Source of the DNA: Oscillospiraceae bacterium
Lineage (GTDB): Bacteria; Bacillota; Clostridia; Oscillospirales; Oscillospiraceae
DNA length: 15,705 nt
Direction: 5' to 3'
NCBI GenBank assembly: GCA_016293865.1
Contig: JAEDDG010000043.1
Location: 1 to 15,705 of the forward strand
Positions 1 through 5,948 of this stretch are shown here, in pieces. The translations under genes were made by a program, and so were the position numbers. Below the pieces are notes generated by a model that saw nothing but the letters and a program-made list of their open reading frames with translations, had not been told where the DNA came from and did not search any database. Positions within the stretch are counted from its first letter, which is position 1. Every line of letters starts with the position of its first letter.

Positions 1-1068
1 CAGCAATTCCAGCGTCTCCCCGCAAGAAAACTTATTGCGCTGGCTGACAAGCGCGCGGCCGTCCTCCGTGCAGGACAGCACCTGCGCCACCACATCACAG
101 CCCGCGCTGTATGACGCCTCGCTGTAATGCTGCCCGGGTCCGGCGGCGTCAAAATAAAAGCCTGTGGAATACGGCCTGTGGCTGACCATATTCACTTCCT
201 CCAGCCAGATAGGATCCGGCGTCCTGCCTGCCAGAACATCGTCAAGCGCGTGACGGTAGGCATTCGTGGCCGCCGCTGCATAATAGGCGGACTTCATCCG
301 GCCCTCAATCTTCATGCTCGTGACACCGGCGTCAATCAGCTCCCGCAAATGGCCGATCATGCACAGATCCCTGGAATTCAGAATATACGTCCCGCCGTCC
401 TCAACAACATCCATATAAACATTCGGACGTTTTTCCTCCACCAGGCTGTATTTCCACCGGCAGGGCTGTGCGCAGGCGCCGGCGTTGGCGTCCCGTCCGG
501 TCAGGTAATTGGACAGCAGGCATCGTCCGGAAAAGGACACGCACATGGCCCCGTGGACAAACGCCTCAAGCTCAAGATCTCCGGGCGTTTCGCTGCGCAG
601 CTGCGCAATTTCATCCAGCGTCATCTCTCTGGCAAGAACCACACGGGCAGCGCCGAGGTCATACAGGGCGTTGGCCGCTGCGCTGTTCATCACGCCGGCC
701 TGCGTGCTGATATGAAGCTTCATACGCGGCGCATACGTCTTCGCCAGACGCAGGACGCCCAGATCAGAAACAATCAGCGCATCCGCGCCGCTGCTCTGAA
801 ACTGCTCGAGATATGCCGGCAGCGCGCGGATTTCCCCGTTGCGCGGCACGGTATTGCATGTCACATAAACACGGACACCCTGCGCATGCGCAGCCGCCAC
901 GGCCTGTTCAAGCGCATCCGGCGAAAAATTTCCCGCTGCTGCGCGCATACCGAAGCGCTGCCCGGCGAGGTATACGGCGTCTGCCCCGTAGGCAAGCGCC
1001 ATATCCAGCCGCTCAGGATCCCCGGCCGGCGCAAGCAGCTCAATCTGCCGCGTTTCCGATATACTCAT
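1..1068 (-). CDS. U32 family peptidase-like protein (probable tRNA/rRNA hydroxylation factor), C-terminus off window
   Basis: The 356 residues present open with a TIM-barrel-like start (IELLAPAGDPERLDMALAYGADAVY) and carry the U32 signature at about residues 168-185 (E-x-F-x2-G-A-M-C-x6-C). Cysteines 176, 183, 199/203 and 236 are spaced much like the iron-sulfur ligands described for the U32 protein UbiU. Known members of the family (RlhA, TrhP/YegQ, B. subtilis YrrN/YrrO) act in prephenate-dependent hydroxylation of RNA, not proteolysis; I infer the TrhP role from the neighbouring mltG, an arrangement like B. subtilis yrrL-yrrM-yrrN-yrrO, although the yrrM methyltransferase is missing here. 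The ATG at 1068 lies 29 nt inside the end of mltG, with a GTG just before it and only a weak GAGG 15 nt upstream, so translational coupling is likely. The C-terminal part is missing because the window ends. Confidence 0.9.
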   Translation of the reverse strand, partial: MSISETRQIELLAPAGDPERLDMALAYGADAVYLAGQRFGMRAAAGNFSPDALEQAVAAAHAQGVRVYVTCNTVPRNGEIRALPAYLEQFQSSGADALIVSDLGVLRLAKTYAPRMKLHISTQAGVMNSAAANALYDLGAARVVLAREMTLDEIAQLRSETPGDLELEAFVHGAMCVSFSGRCLLSNYLTGRDANAGACAQPCRWKYSLVEEKRPNVYMDVVEDGGTYILNSRDLCMIGHLRELIDAGVTSMKIEGRMKSAYYAAAATNAYRHALDDVLAGRTPDPIWLEEVNMVSHRPYSTGFYFDAAGPGQHYSEASYSAGCDVVAQVLSCTEDGRALVSQRNKFSCGETLELL

Positions 1069-2479
1069 CACTGTTCACAAATGCCTCAAAGCTGCTGTGG
1101 TCCTCAAAGAACCGCGTCTTTCTGTCTGTATCCACGGCGAAATAATAGTAATCTGTCTCATTCGGATAGAGCGCCGCCTTGATGGACGCCAGGCCCGGAT
1201 TGCAGATCGGCCCGGCAGGCAGTCCGCTGTGCAGATATGTGTTGTATGGGCTTGCAATTTCCGTTGAGAATTCCTGTCCTGTAGGCGCAATGATATAGGT
1301 GATTGTCGAGTCCATCTGCAGAGGCATATCCACATCAAGACGGTTGTAGATAACCGATGCAATATCCCCACGTTCAGACTCCGCGCCGGCCTCTTCCTCG
1401 ATCATGGCGGCGATATTGACAATATCGGCAACCGAGTAGCCCAGTTCCTGCGCGCGCAGGGTATATTCCTCTGTCCATCTGTTGCTGAAGTTGTTCAGCA
1501 TCTTGTTCAGAACGCGGGAAGGCCTGTCATTGATGTAGAAATCGTAGGTGTCCGGGAACAGGAAACCTTCCAGCCGCTGCTGTTCACCCAGTGTCGTCGG
1601 ATCCAGGAAATCGTACTCAAAATCGAAGTTCGCAGCAGCGTCCCACAGGTCCTCGGCCGTGCAGACGTCATACGCTTCCAGAAGCTCAATGGTCTGCCGC
1701 AGACTGTAGCCCTCCGGCACCGTTACCGTAACGACGACGCGCGTACCGCCGCTTGAAGTCATTCCGTTGACAAGCGCACGGTAGTCGTAATCCTTGTTCA
1801 GGACATACGTACCGGCACTGATTTTCTCCTCAGCGCTGGAGAAATTGGCGTAGAATTTGAATAACCCCTTATACTTGATCAGGCCGTTGGAATACAGCAT
1901 ATCCGTCACGGTGTCAATATTGAAATTCTTCTCAACAGTCACTGTGACCGGCTCATCGCTGCCGGTGAATCCCAGAACATCCGTTGCAGCAAGCCAGCCG
2001 CTGGCGGCAATGATCGCGCTTACAGCGAGAATGAAGAAAAAATACAGCAGGCCGCCGCTGACGCCCAGCTTCCGCACGCCGCTGCGGCGGATCAGCGGGC
2101 GCCCCTTCGGCACCGTGTACGCCTGTTCAAAGTCAAAATTCACATCAAATGCGCCGGAATTCTCCGCAGGCGGCGTCGGCTCCCCTTCATCCGGGATCAG
2201 CTCCGCCGGGCTATCCTCCGGCAACTCCTCTGCAGCGGGGCTTTCAGCATCCGGCAGGGTATCATCCGCTTCCGGCTGAGATTCAGCCGCAGCATCCGCT
2301 GGCCCGTCTTCCGCACTGTGTTCCTCAAAAAAACTGTCCGCAAAGCTGTCCGCGTTTACCGGACCGTCTTCCGGCTTCTGCTCCGCATGGTCCTGCGCAG
2401 CCGCGTCGATTGCATCCATGACCTCGCCGTCATAGTCGTCACCGAGAAGCTCTTTCCAAAATTCCTTATCGTCAGGCAT
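1040..2479 (-). CDS. mltG: Endolytic murein transglycosylase MltG (YceG family)
   Basis: MltG cleaves nascent glycan strands at the outer face of the membrane and is thought to set strand length. The 479-residue protein has a cytoplasmic N-terminal part (1-136) very rich in Asp, Glu, Ala and Pro, a basic patch (RRSGVRK, 131-137), one membrane span at about 142-163, then the extracellular YceG domain. The catalytic glutamate is probably Glu361 in AAMIEEEAGAESE, matching the IVEKE motif of E. coli MltG; the conserved LQMDSTITY and YNTYLHSGLPAGPICNPG blocks follow. The start ATG has GGGAG about 10 nt upstream. The 3' end overlaps the U32 gene. The acidic N-terminal extension is much longer than in E. 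coli MltG, though such extensions are not rare in Gram-positive homologues. Confidence 0.95.
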   Translation of the reverse strand: MPDDKEFWKELLGDDYDGEVMDAIDAAAQDHAEQKPEDGPVNADSFADSFFEEHSAEDGPADAAAESQPEADDTLPDAESPAAEELPEDSPAELIPDEGEPTPPAENSGAFDVNFDFEQAYTVPKGRPLIRRSGVRKLGVSGGLLYFFFILAVSAIIAASGWLAATDVLGFTGSDEPVTVTVEKNFNIDTVTDMLYSNGLIKYKGLFKFYANFSSAEEKISAGTYVLNKDYDYRALVNGMTSSGGTRVVVTVTVPEGYSLRQTIELLEAYDVCTAEDLWDAAANFDFEYDFLDPTTLGEQQRLEGFLFPDTYDFYINDRPSRVLNKMLNNFSNRWTEEYTLRAQELGYSVADIVNIAAMIEEEAGAESERGDIASVIYNRLDVDMPLQMDSTITYIIAPTGQEFSTEIASPYNTYLHSGLPAGPICNPGLASIKAALYPNETDYYYFAVDTDRKTRFFEDHSSFEAFVNSDEYIGNAAD

Positions 2480-2693
2480 ATCTTCACGCTCCCATTCACA
2501 GTCACACAGAAAAACGATGGCGCATAGTATATTGCAGACAGCGGCCGGCTGAGGCCATGTCGGGAAAGCCGTGATACCGGCCGGCTCACGGCGGGCACAA
2601 CAGCAGAGCTCGTATCATTTTCTGCGCATGATATGAAATGAACTGTATATTTTAATCGCCGTTGCGCAGCGGCAGAATGGAGAATCATTTATT
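2480..2693. other. Divergent intergenic region between mltG and the Cys/Gly peptide
   Basis: This stretch must hold the start signals of both mltG (leftward) and the small gene at 2694 (rightward). For mltG a plausible -10 (TATACT on the minus strand, 2526-2531) lies 46 nt before the ATG, but I see no good -35. For the small gene a TATATT lies near 2647-2652, again with no convincing -35. A near-perfect 14-bp palindrome (CCGTTGCGCAGCGG, 2659-2672, one G-T pair) sits just before the small gene's GGAG and could be an operator or a hairpin in its 5' end. GGCCGGCT occurs twice in this spacer. No further coding sequence is evident. Confidence 0.4.
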
Positions 2694-2843
2694 ATGTGCG
2701 GAAACTTCTTTGGCGGCAATTCCTGCCTCTGGATCATCATTATCCTCATCGTTCTGTTCGGCTGCGGCTGTGGCTGCGGCAACAGCTGCGGCAACGGCTG
2801 CGGCTGCAACGACTCCGGCAATTCCGGCTGCGGCTGCTGCTGA
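2694..2843 (+). CDS. Cys/Gly-rich single-span small peptide (49 aa), unknown function
   Basis: The product has 49 residues: a short Gly/Asn N-terminus (MCGNFFGGNSC), one very hydrophobic segment at residues 12-22 (LWIIIILIVLF), then a tail made almost only of Gly, Cys, Asn and Ser (GCGCGCGNSCGNGCGC, then a final GCGCC). Eleven of 49 residues are Cys and 13 are Gly. GGAG lies 11 nt before the ATG, and an intrinsic terminator begins 12 nt after the TGA, so it looks like a complete single-gene unit. From memory, similar Cys-rich short proteins occur in clostridial genomes, sometimes auto-annotated as 'chorion class high-cysteine' proteins; I cannot verify this here. No function is known to me. 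A membrane-anchored metal-binding or disulfide-linked surface or spore-coat peptide is a guess. The repeated GGC-TGC codons could mimic coding, but the signals on both sides argue for a real gene. Confidence 0.75.
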   Translation: MCGNFFGGNSCLWIIIILIVLFGCGCGCGNSCGNGCGCNDSGNSGCGCC

Positions 2844-2854
2844 CCGCCGGAAAG

Positions 2855-2887
2855 GATGCGGGGCTCTTCTGAGCCTCGCATCTTTTT
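2855..2887 (+). terminator. Intrinsic terminator of the Cys/Gly peptide gene
   Basis: A 12-bp stem (GATGCGGGGCTC / GAGCCTCGCATC, one G-U pair) with a TTCT loop is followed by TTTTT. It begins 12 nt after the stop codon. Read leftward, the same hairpin lies just beyond the DJ-1-like gene and is followed by CTTTCC, so it may also end that unit, less efficiently. Confidence 0.88.
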
Positions 2888-2904
2888 ATATACCGCTATA
2901 CCGC

Positions 2905-3450
2905 TTATATGCCGCCGCACATCTGGCTGCGCACCTGACCGGCGGCATCTTCTCCGCGCAGCTCAGCCAGCAGCCTGTAACCGAATTCAAGCGCTGCGGC
3001 CGGTCCGCGGCCTGTAATCACATTTCCGTCACGCAGGGCTGCAAATTCCTGCGTCATCAGCGCGCCGGCGCATTCCTGCTCCAGGCCCGGGTAGCACACT
3101 GCTTTTTTCCCGTTCAGAATGCCGAGCTTCGCAAGAAGCGTAGGCGCGGCACAGATAGCCGCCACAAGAATTCCCCTGTCATATGCGCTGCGGACAAGCT
3201 GCATGGCTGCTTCACTTGCACACATGCTCCGGACGCCGCCCATACCGCCGGGCAGAACGAGCATTTCCGTCTGCTCCAGGCTGATATCCTGCACAAGGCA
3301 GCCGGCAGTAATCTCAATGCCGTGGGCGCCGGTCACCTGCCGGCTGCTGACGCCGGCGAATCCGACCTGCACACCGCCGCGGTGCAGAATGTCGTAAGGG
3401 GCCACAGCTTCAACTTCCTCAAAACCGTCTCCAAGGAGAATATACACCAT
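2905..3450 (-). CDS. DJ-1/PfpI (ThiJ/YajL-like) family protein
   Basis: The 181-residue length is typical of the DJ-1/YajL branch. The reactive cysteine is Cys100 in VAAICAAPTLLA, the nucleophile-elbow motif equivalent to Cys106 of human DJ-1; the partner glutamate is Glu14 in GFEEVEAVAPYDILHR. The GRGPAAALEFGYRLL block near residues 147-161 also matches the family. DJ-1 relatives have been linked to oxidative-stress protection, chaperone activity and, with dispute, deglycase or glyoxalase activity; the substrate cannot be read from the sequence. It starts 9 nt after the tagA-like gene, so the two are probably co-transcribed. The AAGGAG lies inside the end of the upstream gene, about 15 nt before ATG 3450, a longer spacing than usual; an ATT one codon upstream is the only other candidate. 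Confidence 0.93.
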   Translation of the reverse strand: MVYILLGDGFEEVEAVAPYDILHRGGVQVGFAGVSSRQVTGAHGIEITAGCLVQDISLEQTEMLVLPGGMGGVRSMCASEAAMQLVRSAYDRGILVAAICAAPTLLAKLGILNGKKAVCYPGLEQECAGALMTQEFAALRDGNVITGRGPAAALEFGYRLLAELRGEDAAGQVRSQMCGGI

Positions 3451-3459
3451 AATAACGAA

Positions 3460-4200
3460 TCACCGCTCCTTTTTGTTCCGTCCGCCGGTCAGGCGTTCCC
3501 TGATCACCGCCGCCATAAAAGCCGGCAGGACCATCATCCTTTTGATGCGCGCCGGGTTTTCCAGCAGCCGGTAGAGCCATTCCAGCCCCAGCTTCTGCCA
3601 TTTTTCCGGCGCTCTGCGTACAATGCCGGCAAACACGTCAAGAGAACCGCCGAGGCCTGCCATCAGCTTCACATTGAGCCTGTGCGCGTTTGCGTGCATC
3701 CAGCACTCCTGTCTTGGAAAGCCGAGACATACAAGAAGAATATCAGCGCCGGAGGCATTGATTTTGTCGATCACCGCCGCGTCGTCAGTAAAATACCCGT
3801 CGGCTGTGCCGCAGATGGTCAGACCCGGGTGGCTTGCAGTCAGGTTGCGTGCCGCCTGCTCCGCCACTCCCGGCTTCGCGCCCAGCAGAAAGACTCCTTT
3901 TCCGGTTCCGGCAACCTGTCTGAAAATCTCCGTAATAAAGTCAATGCCCGGCACACGCTCCCGGATGGGCGTTCCCAGAATGCGCGCAGCATACACGACG
4001 CCGATGCCGTCCGGCAGAACCATGTCTGCCCCGCGGATCGCCTCCGTCAGCGCCGCATCTGACCGGCAGCGCCATACAATCTCCGTATTGGGCGTCACAA
4101 CATAGCACGCCTTATCTCCTGCCAGCATGTTTCCGGCCCGGCGCACAGCTTCGCCCATGGTAATATTGTCAAAATTTACGCCAAGGACCTGGCACTTCAC
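3460..4200 (-). CDS. tagA: WecG/TagA/CpsF family glycosyltransferase (GT26)
   Basis: The 246-residue protein matches N-acetylglucosaminyldiphosphoundecaprenol N-acetyl-beta-D-mannosaminyltransferase. In teichoic-acid producers it adds ManNAc to GlcNAc-PP-undecaprenol to complete the linkage unit at the cytoplasmic membrane face; other bacteria use relatives for other lipid-linked glycans. Visible motifs are VVTPNTE (34-40), MVLPDGIGV (60-68) with Asp64 as the likely catalytic base, GVFLLGAKPGVAE, and LVCLGFPRQE. The C-terminal tail (NPARIKRMM onward) is rich in Arg/Lys and hydrophobic residues, consistent with the membrane-binding appendage described for TagA. No other wall-teichoic-acid genes are visible nearby, so the glycan is uncertain. 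ATG 4200 has GAGGCG shortly before it. It leads a two-gene unit with the DJ-1-like gene. Confidence 0.9.
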   Translation of the reverse strand: MKCQVLGVNFDNITMGEAVRRAGNMLAGDKACYVVTPNTEIVWRCRSDAALTEAIRGADMVLPDGIGVVYAARILGTPIRERVPGIDFITEIFRQVAGTGKGVFLLGAKPGVAEQAARNLTASHPGLTICGTADGYFTDDAAVIDKINASGADILLVCLGFPRQECWMHANAHRLNVKLMAGLGGSLDVFAGIVRRAPEKWQKLGLEWLYRLLENPARIKRMMVLPAFMAAVIRERLTGGRNKKER

Positions 4201-4227
4201 CGTATCGCCTCGCTGTTACAAAAATTC

Positions 4228-4256
4228 ATTTTATTTTACCATACTCCTCAACACAA
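4228..4256 (-). promoter_or_regulatory. Candidate promoter of the tagA/DJ-1 unit
   Basis: On the minus strand TTGTGT (4251-4256) and TAAAAT (4228-4233) are separated by 17 nt, placing transcription start about 20 nt before the tagA ATG. The -10 is good and the -35 is weak. Confidence 0.45.
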
Positions 4257-4307
4257 GTCCAGCACCGGAAGAAATTATTTCATCTTACATCTGCCCTCAC
4301 CGCCGTC

Positions 4308-4336
4308 TTGACGTTTCGAAGGCGCAGACGTATAAT
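4308..4336 (+). promoter_or_regulatory. Promoter P1 of the infC operon
   Basis: TTGACG (4308-4313), a 17-nt spacer and a consensus TATAAT (4331-4336) make a strong vegetative sigma-A-type promoter. It lies 65 bp upstream of a second one with the same layout. Confidence 0.85.
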
Positions 4337-4372
4337 CAGAACAGAAAAGATGCAAAAAATCTCTTCAGACTA

Positions 4373-4401
4373 TTGACAGCGGTGTAATTCCCTGCTATAA
4401 T
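4373..4401 (+). promoter_or_regulatory. Promoter P2 of the infC operon (full consensus)
   Basis: TTGACA (4373-4378), exactly 17 nt, then TATAAT (4396-4401). Both hexamers are perfect. Transcription should start near 4408, giving a leader of about 160 nt before infC. Confidence 0.93.
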
Positions 4402-4407
4402 GCACGG

Positions 4408-4570
4408 GAAATAAAGCAGAACGGTATTCCGTCCTCACCCGGCCACAGCGTGCGCCGCGGTTAACATCAAGCTTTCGCCGGGATTCCCGGCTGCTTTTTG
4501 TGCGGATGCCGTCGGCATCCGTTTTTTGTTTCTGCGGCGGGTCCGCAAATCATTTTGGAGGTGTTTTGGT
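4408..4570 (+). promoter_or_regulatory. infC operon 5' leader, probable L20-type autoregulatory attenuator
   Basis: The leader holds several hairpins in series: ACGG-TATT-CCGT (4421-4432); GCCGGG-ATT-CCCGGC followed by TGC and five T (4477-4499), extendable by an outer AAGC/GCTT helix; and the strong terminator at 4503-4527. Thirty or so nucleotides later come GGAGGTG and the AUU start of infC. In B. subtilis and relatives the infC-rpmI-rplT operon has a leader in which L20 binds a 23S-rRNA-like fold and promotes premature termination. Gene order, leader length and the internal terminator fit that model; I cannot confirm the L20-binding fold by eye. Confidence 0.72.
4503..4527 (+). terminator. 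Leader terminator (attenuator) before infC
   Basis: CGGATGCC-GTC-GGCATCCG forms a perfect 8-bp stem followed by six T. It lies downstream of both promoters and upstream of the infC ribosome binding site, so it must be read through or antiterminated for the operon to be expressed. Confidence 0.88.
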
Positions 4571-5089
4571 ATTAGCAACACGGCTCATCAGATCAACGAA
4601 GAAATTACCGATCAGGAAGTTCGACTGATTGGCGACGGCGGCGAGCAGCTCGGTATCATGTCCTCAGCGGCGGCACTGGACATCGCCGTTGAAAAAGGTC
4701 TGGATCTTGTGAAGATCGCGCCGGGTTCCAATCCTCCTGTCTGCAAAATCATGGACTACGGCAAATACCGTTTTGAGCAGCTCAAACGGGAGAAAGAGGC
4801 GCGGCGGAACCAGCACGTCATTGAGATCAAGGAAATCCGCATGTCGCCCAGCATCGGCGTCAACGATTTCAATGTCAAGCTCAAAAACGGCCAGAAATTT
4901 CTCCGTGACGGCGACCGGCTGAAGGTTGCCGTGCGTTTCCGCGGCAGAGAAATGGCCCATACGGAAATCGGCGAGGAGCTTCTGAAAAAGTTCGCGGACG
5001 CCTGCGCAGATATCGCGACCATGGACAAAAATCCGAAGCTTGAAGGCCGTCACATGAGTATGTTCCTGTCCCCCAAGACAGTCAAATAA
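4571..5089 (+). CDS. infC: Translation initiation factor IF-3 with AUU start codon
   Basis: IF-3 binds the 30S subunit, checks the start codon-initiator tRNA pairing and blocks early 50S joining. The 172-residue product has the N-domain (INEEITDQEVRLIGDGGEQLGIM), the linker (GKYRFEQLKREKEARRNQ) and the C-domain (IEIKEIRMSP onward, ending EGRHMSMFLSPK), all at usual length. The frame stays open upstream to a TTG inside the terminator's T-run, but that start lacks a ribosome binding site. GGAGGTG at 4557-4563 is followed 7 nt later by ATT-AGC-AAC, the only plausible initiator in frame, giving (M)SNTAHQINEEI. An AUU start is the known hallmark of infC in E. coli and others; it lets IF-3 repress its own translation because IF-3 discriminates against AUU. 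Confidence 0.93.
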   Translation: MSNTAHQINEEITDQEVRLIGDGGEQLGIMSSAAALDIAVEKGLDLVKIAPGSNPPVCKIMDYGKYRFEQLKREKEARRNQHVIEIKEIRMSPSIGVNDFNVKLKNGQKFLRDGDRLKVAVRFRGREMAHTEIGEELLKKFADACADIATMDKNPKLEGRHMSMFLSPKTVK

Positions 5090-5131
5090 GAACATTTTTC
5101 CCTTGTACATTATTTGGAAGGAGAAGTCACC

Positions 5132-5329
5132 ATGCCTAAGATCAAAACCCACAGCGGGGCGAAAAAGAGATTCAATCTCACCAAGACCGGTAAAATAAAG
5201 CGTGCTCACGCTTTTAAAAGTCACATTCTGAACAAGAAAACCACCAAGCGCAAGAGAGGCCTCCGCAAGGGCGCCTATGCAGATGCGACCAACGAAGCAG
5301 CTGTCAAGCGCATGATCCTGTATAAATAA
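5132..5329 (+). CDS. rpmI: 50S ribosomal protein L35 (bL35)
   Basis: The 65-residue, very basic protein begins MPKIKTHSGAKKRFNLTKTG and ends KRMILYK, the standard bL35 pattern. An in-frame GTG/TTG-type extension upstream is excluded because AAGGAG lies inside it, 8 nt before ATG 5132. It sits 42 nt after infC and 15 nt before rplT, the usual order in the operon, and should be co-transcribed and controlled with them. Confidence 0.97.
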   Translation: MPKIKTHSGAKKRFNLTKTGKIKRAHAFKSHILNKKTTKRKRGLRKGAYADATNEAAVKRMILYK

Positions 5330-5344
5330 GGGAGGCGGAAAGAA

Positions 5345-5704
5345 ATGGCAAGAGTTAAAGGCGCAATGATGACGCGCAAAAGAAGAAATAAAATCCTGAA
5401 GCTCTGCAAGGGCTACTGGGGAAGCAAGTCCAACCACTACAAGATGGCCAACCAGGCCATGATGAAATCCCTCACCTACGCTTATGTAGGCCGCAAGCTG
5501 AAGAAGAGAGATTACAGAAAGCTCTGGATCTCCAGAATCAGCGCTGCATGCAAGCTCAACGGCATGAATTATTCCCGCTTCATGCACGGTCTGAAGCTGG
5601 CCGGCATCAACATGAACCGCAAAATGCTTTCTGAAACGGCCATCCATAATCCCGCTGCGTTTACCGCGCTGTGCGATCAGGCCAAGGCAGCCATCGGTGC
5701 CTGA
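5345..5704 (+). CDS. rplT: 50S ribosomal protein L20 (bL20)
   Basis: The 119-residue protein (MARVKGAMMTRKRRNKILKL, later SRFMHGLKLAGINMNRKMLS) is full-length bL20: a long basic N-terminal helix region that threads into 23S rRNA and a globular C-domain. L20 is needed early in 50S assembly and, in Bacillota, is the repressor of this operon through the leader upstream of infC. GGAGGCGGAAAGAA precedes ATG. A strong terminator follows the stop codon. Confidence 0.98.
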   Translation: MARVKGAMMTRKRRNKILKLCKGYWGSKSNHYKMANQAMMKSLTYAYVGRKLKKRDYRKLWISRISAACKLNGMNYSRFMHGLKLAGINMNRKMLSETAIHNPAAFTALCDQAKAAIGA

Positions 5705-5727
5705 GTTCTTCAGAATATCGTTTGCCG

Positions 5728-5769
5728 CATGGGGCACTCTTCATAAGAATGAGTGCCCCATGTTTTTTT
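5728..5769 (+). terminator. Intrinsic terminator of the infC-rpmI-rplT operon
   Basis: A 12-bp stem (CATGGGGCACTC / GAGTGCCCCATG) with an 11-nt loop is followed by seven T. It begins 24 nt after the rplT stop codon. Confidence 0.95.
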
Positions 5770-5874
5770 CTCAGAAAGCTTCGCACGGCGCATAGCGGCA
5801 ATGCTTCCTCATCCGCGCGGACTTTATCTGCGCAGATACTTCCGGATTCCCGCCGGAACGACGATTTATGTCTA

Positions 5875-5903
5875 TTGAATTCTTATGAGAACCGTATTAT
5901 AAT
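5875..5903 (+). promoter_or_regulatory. Promoter of murC
   Basis: TTGAAT (5875-5880), a 17-nt spacer and a consensus TATAAT (5898-5903). Transcription should start near 5910, about 39 nt before the murC ATG. Between the rplT terminator and this promoter I see only a short inverted repeat, TCCGG-ATTCCCG-CCGGA (5841-5857). Confidence 0.85.
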
Positions 5904-5948
5904 GGGCGGGAGATTTTGCACAACATTTTTGATGATTCAGGTGTTTGT

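Noticed and set aside
127..1182. A 351-codon open frame on the plus strand
   Set aside because: It is antisense to the U32 gene and the end of mltG, has no ribosome binding site and shows no recognisable domain, while the minus strand gives clear family motifs.
2600..2660. A sporulation sigma-G-like promoter (CATGATA, 2627-2633) before the Cys/Gly peptide
   Set aside because: The -10 motif fits loosely but the only -35-like GTATC is about 10 nt away instead of about 15, so the match is within chance.
2763..2842. GGCTGC-type tandem repeat as a repeat element
   Set aside because: The repetition is imperfect and fully explained by Gly-Cys codons in a frame with proper start, stop and terminator.
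2662..4062. A 466-codon plus-strand open frame running through the small Cys/Gly gene, DJ-1 and tagA
   Set aside because: It is a different frame from the Cys/Gly peptide and antisense to two well-supported genes; its composition (His, Arg, Ala, Cys rich) is that of a reverse-strand shadow in GC-rich DNA.
5841..5857. Inverted repeat TCCGG-ATTCCCG-CCGGA before the murC promoter, resembling the loop region of the infC leader hairpin
   Set aside because: The shared core is short and GC-rich repeats of this size are expected by chance; no second copy of the full element was seen.
5916..5948. In-frame TTG upstream of murC as the true start
   Set aside because: It lies only about 6 nt after the predicted transcription start and would add residues that do not fit the MurC N-terminus.
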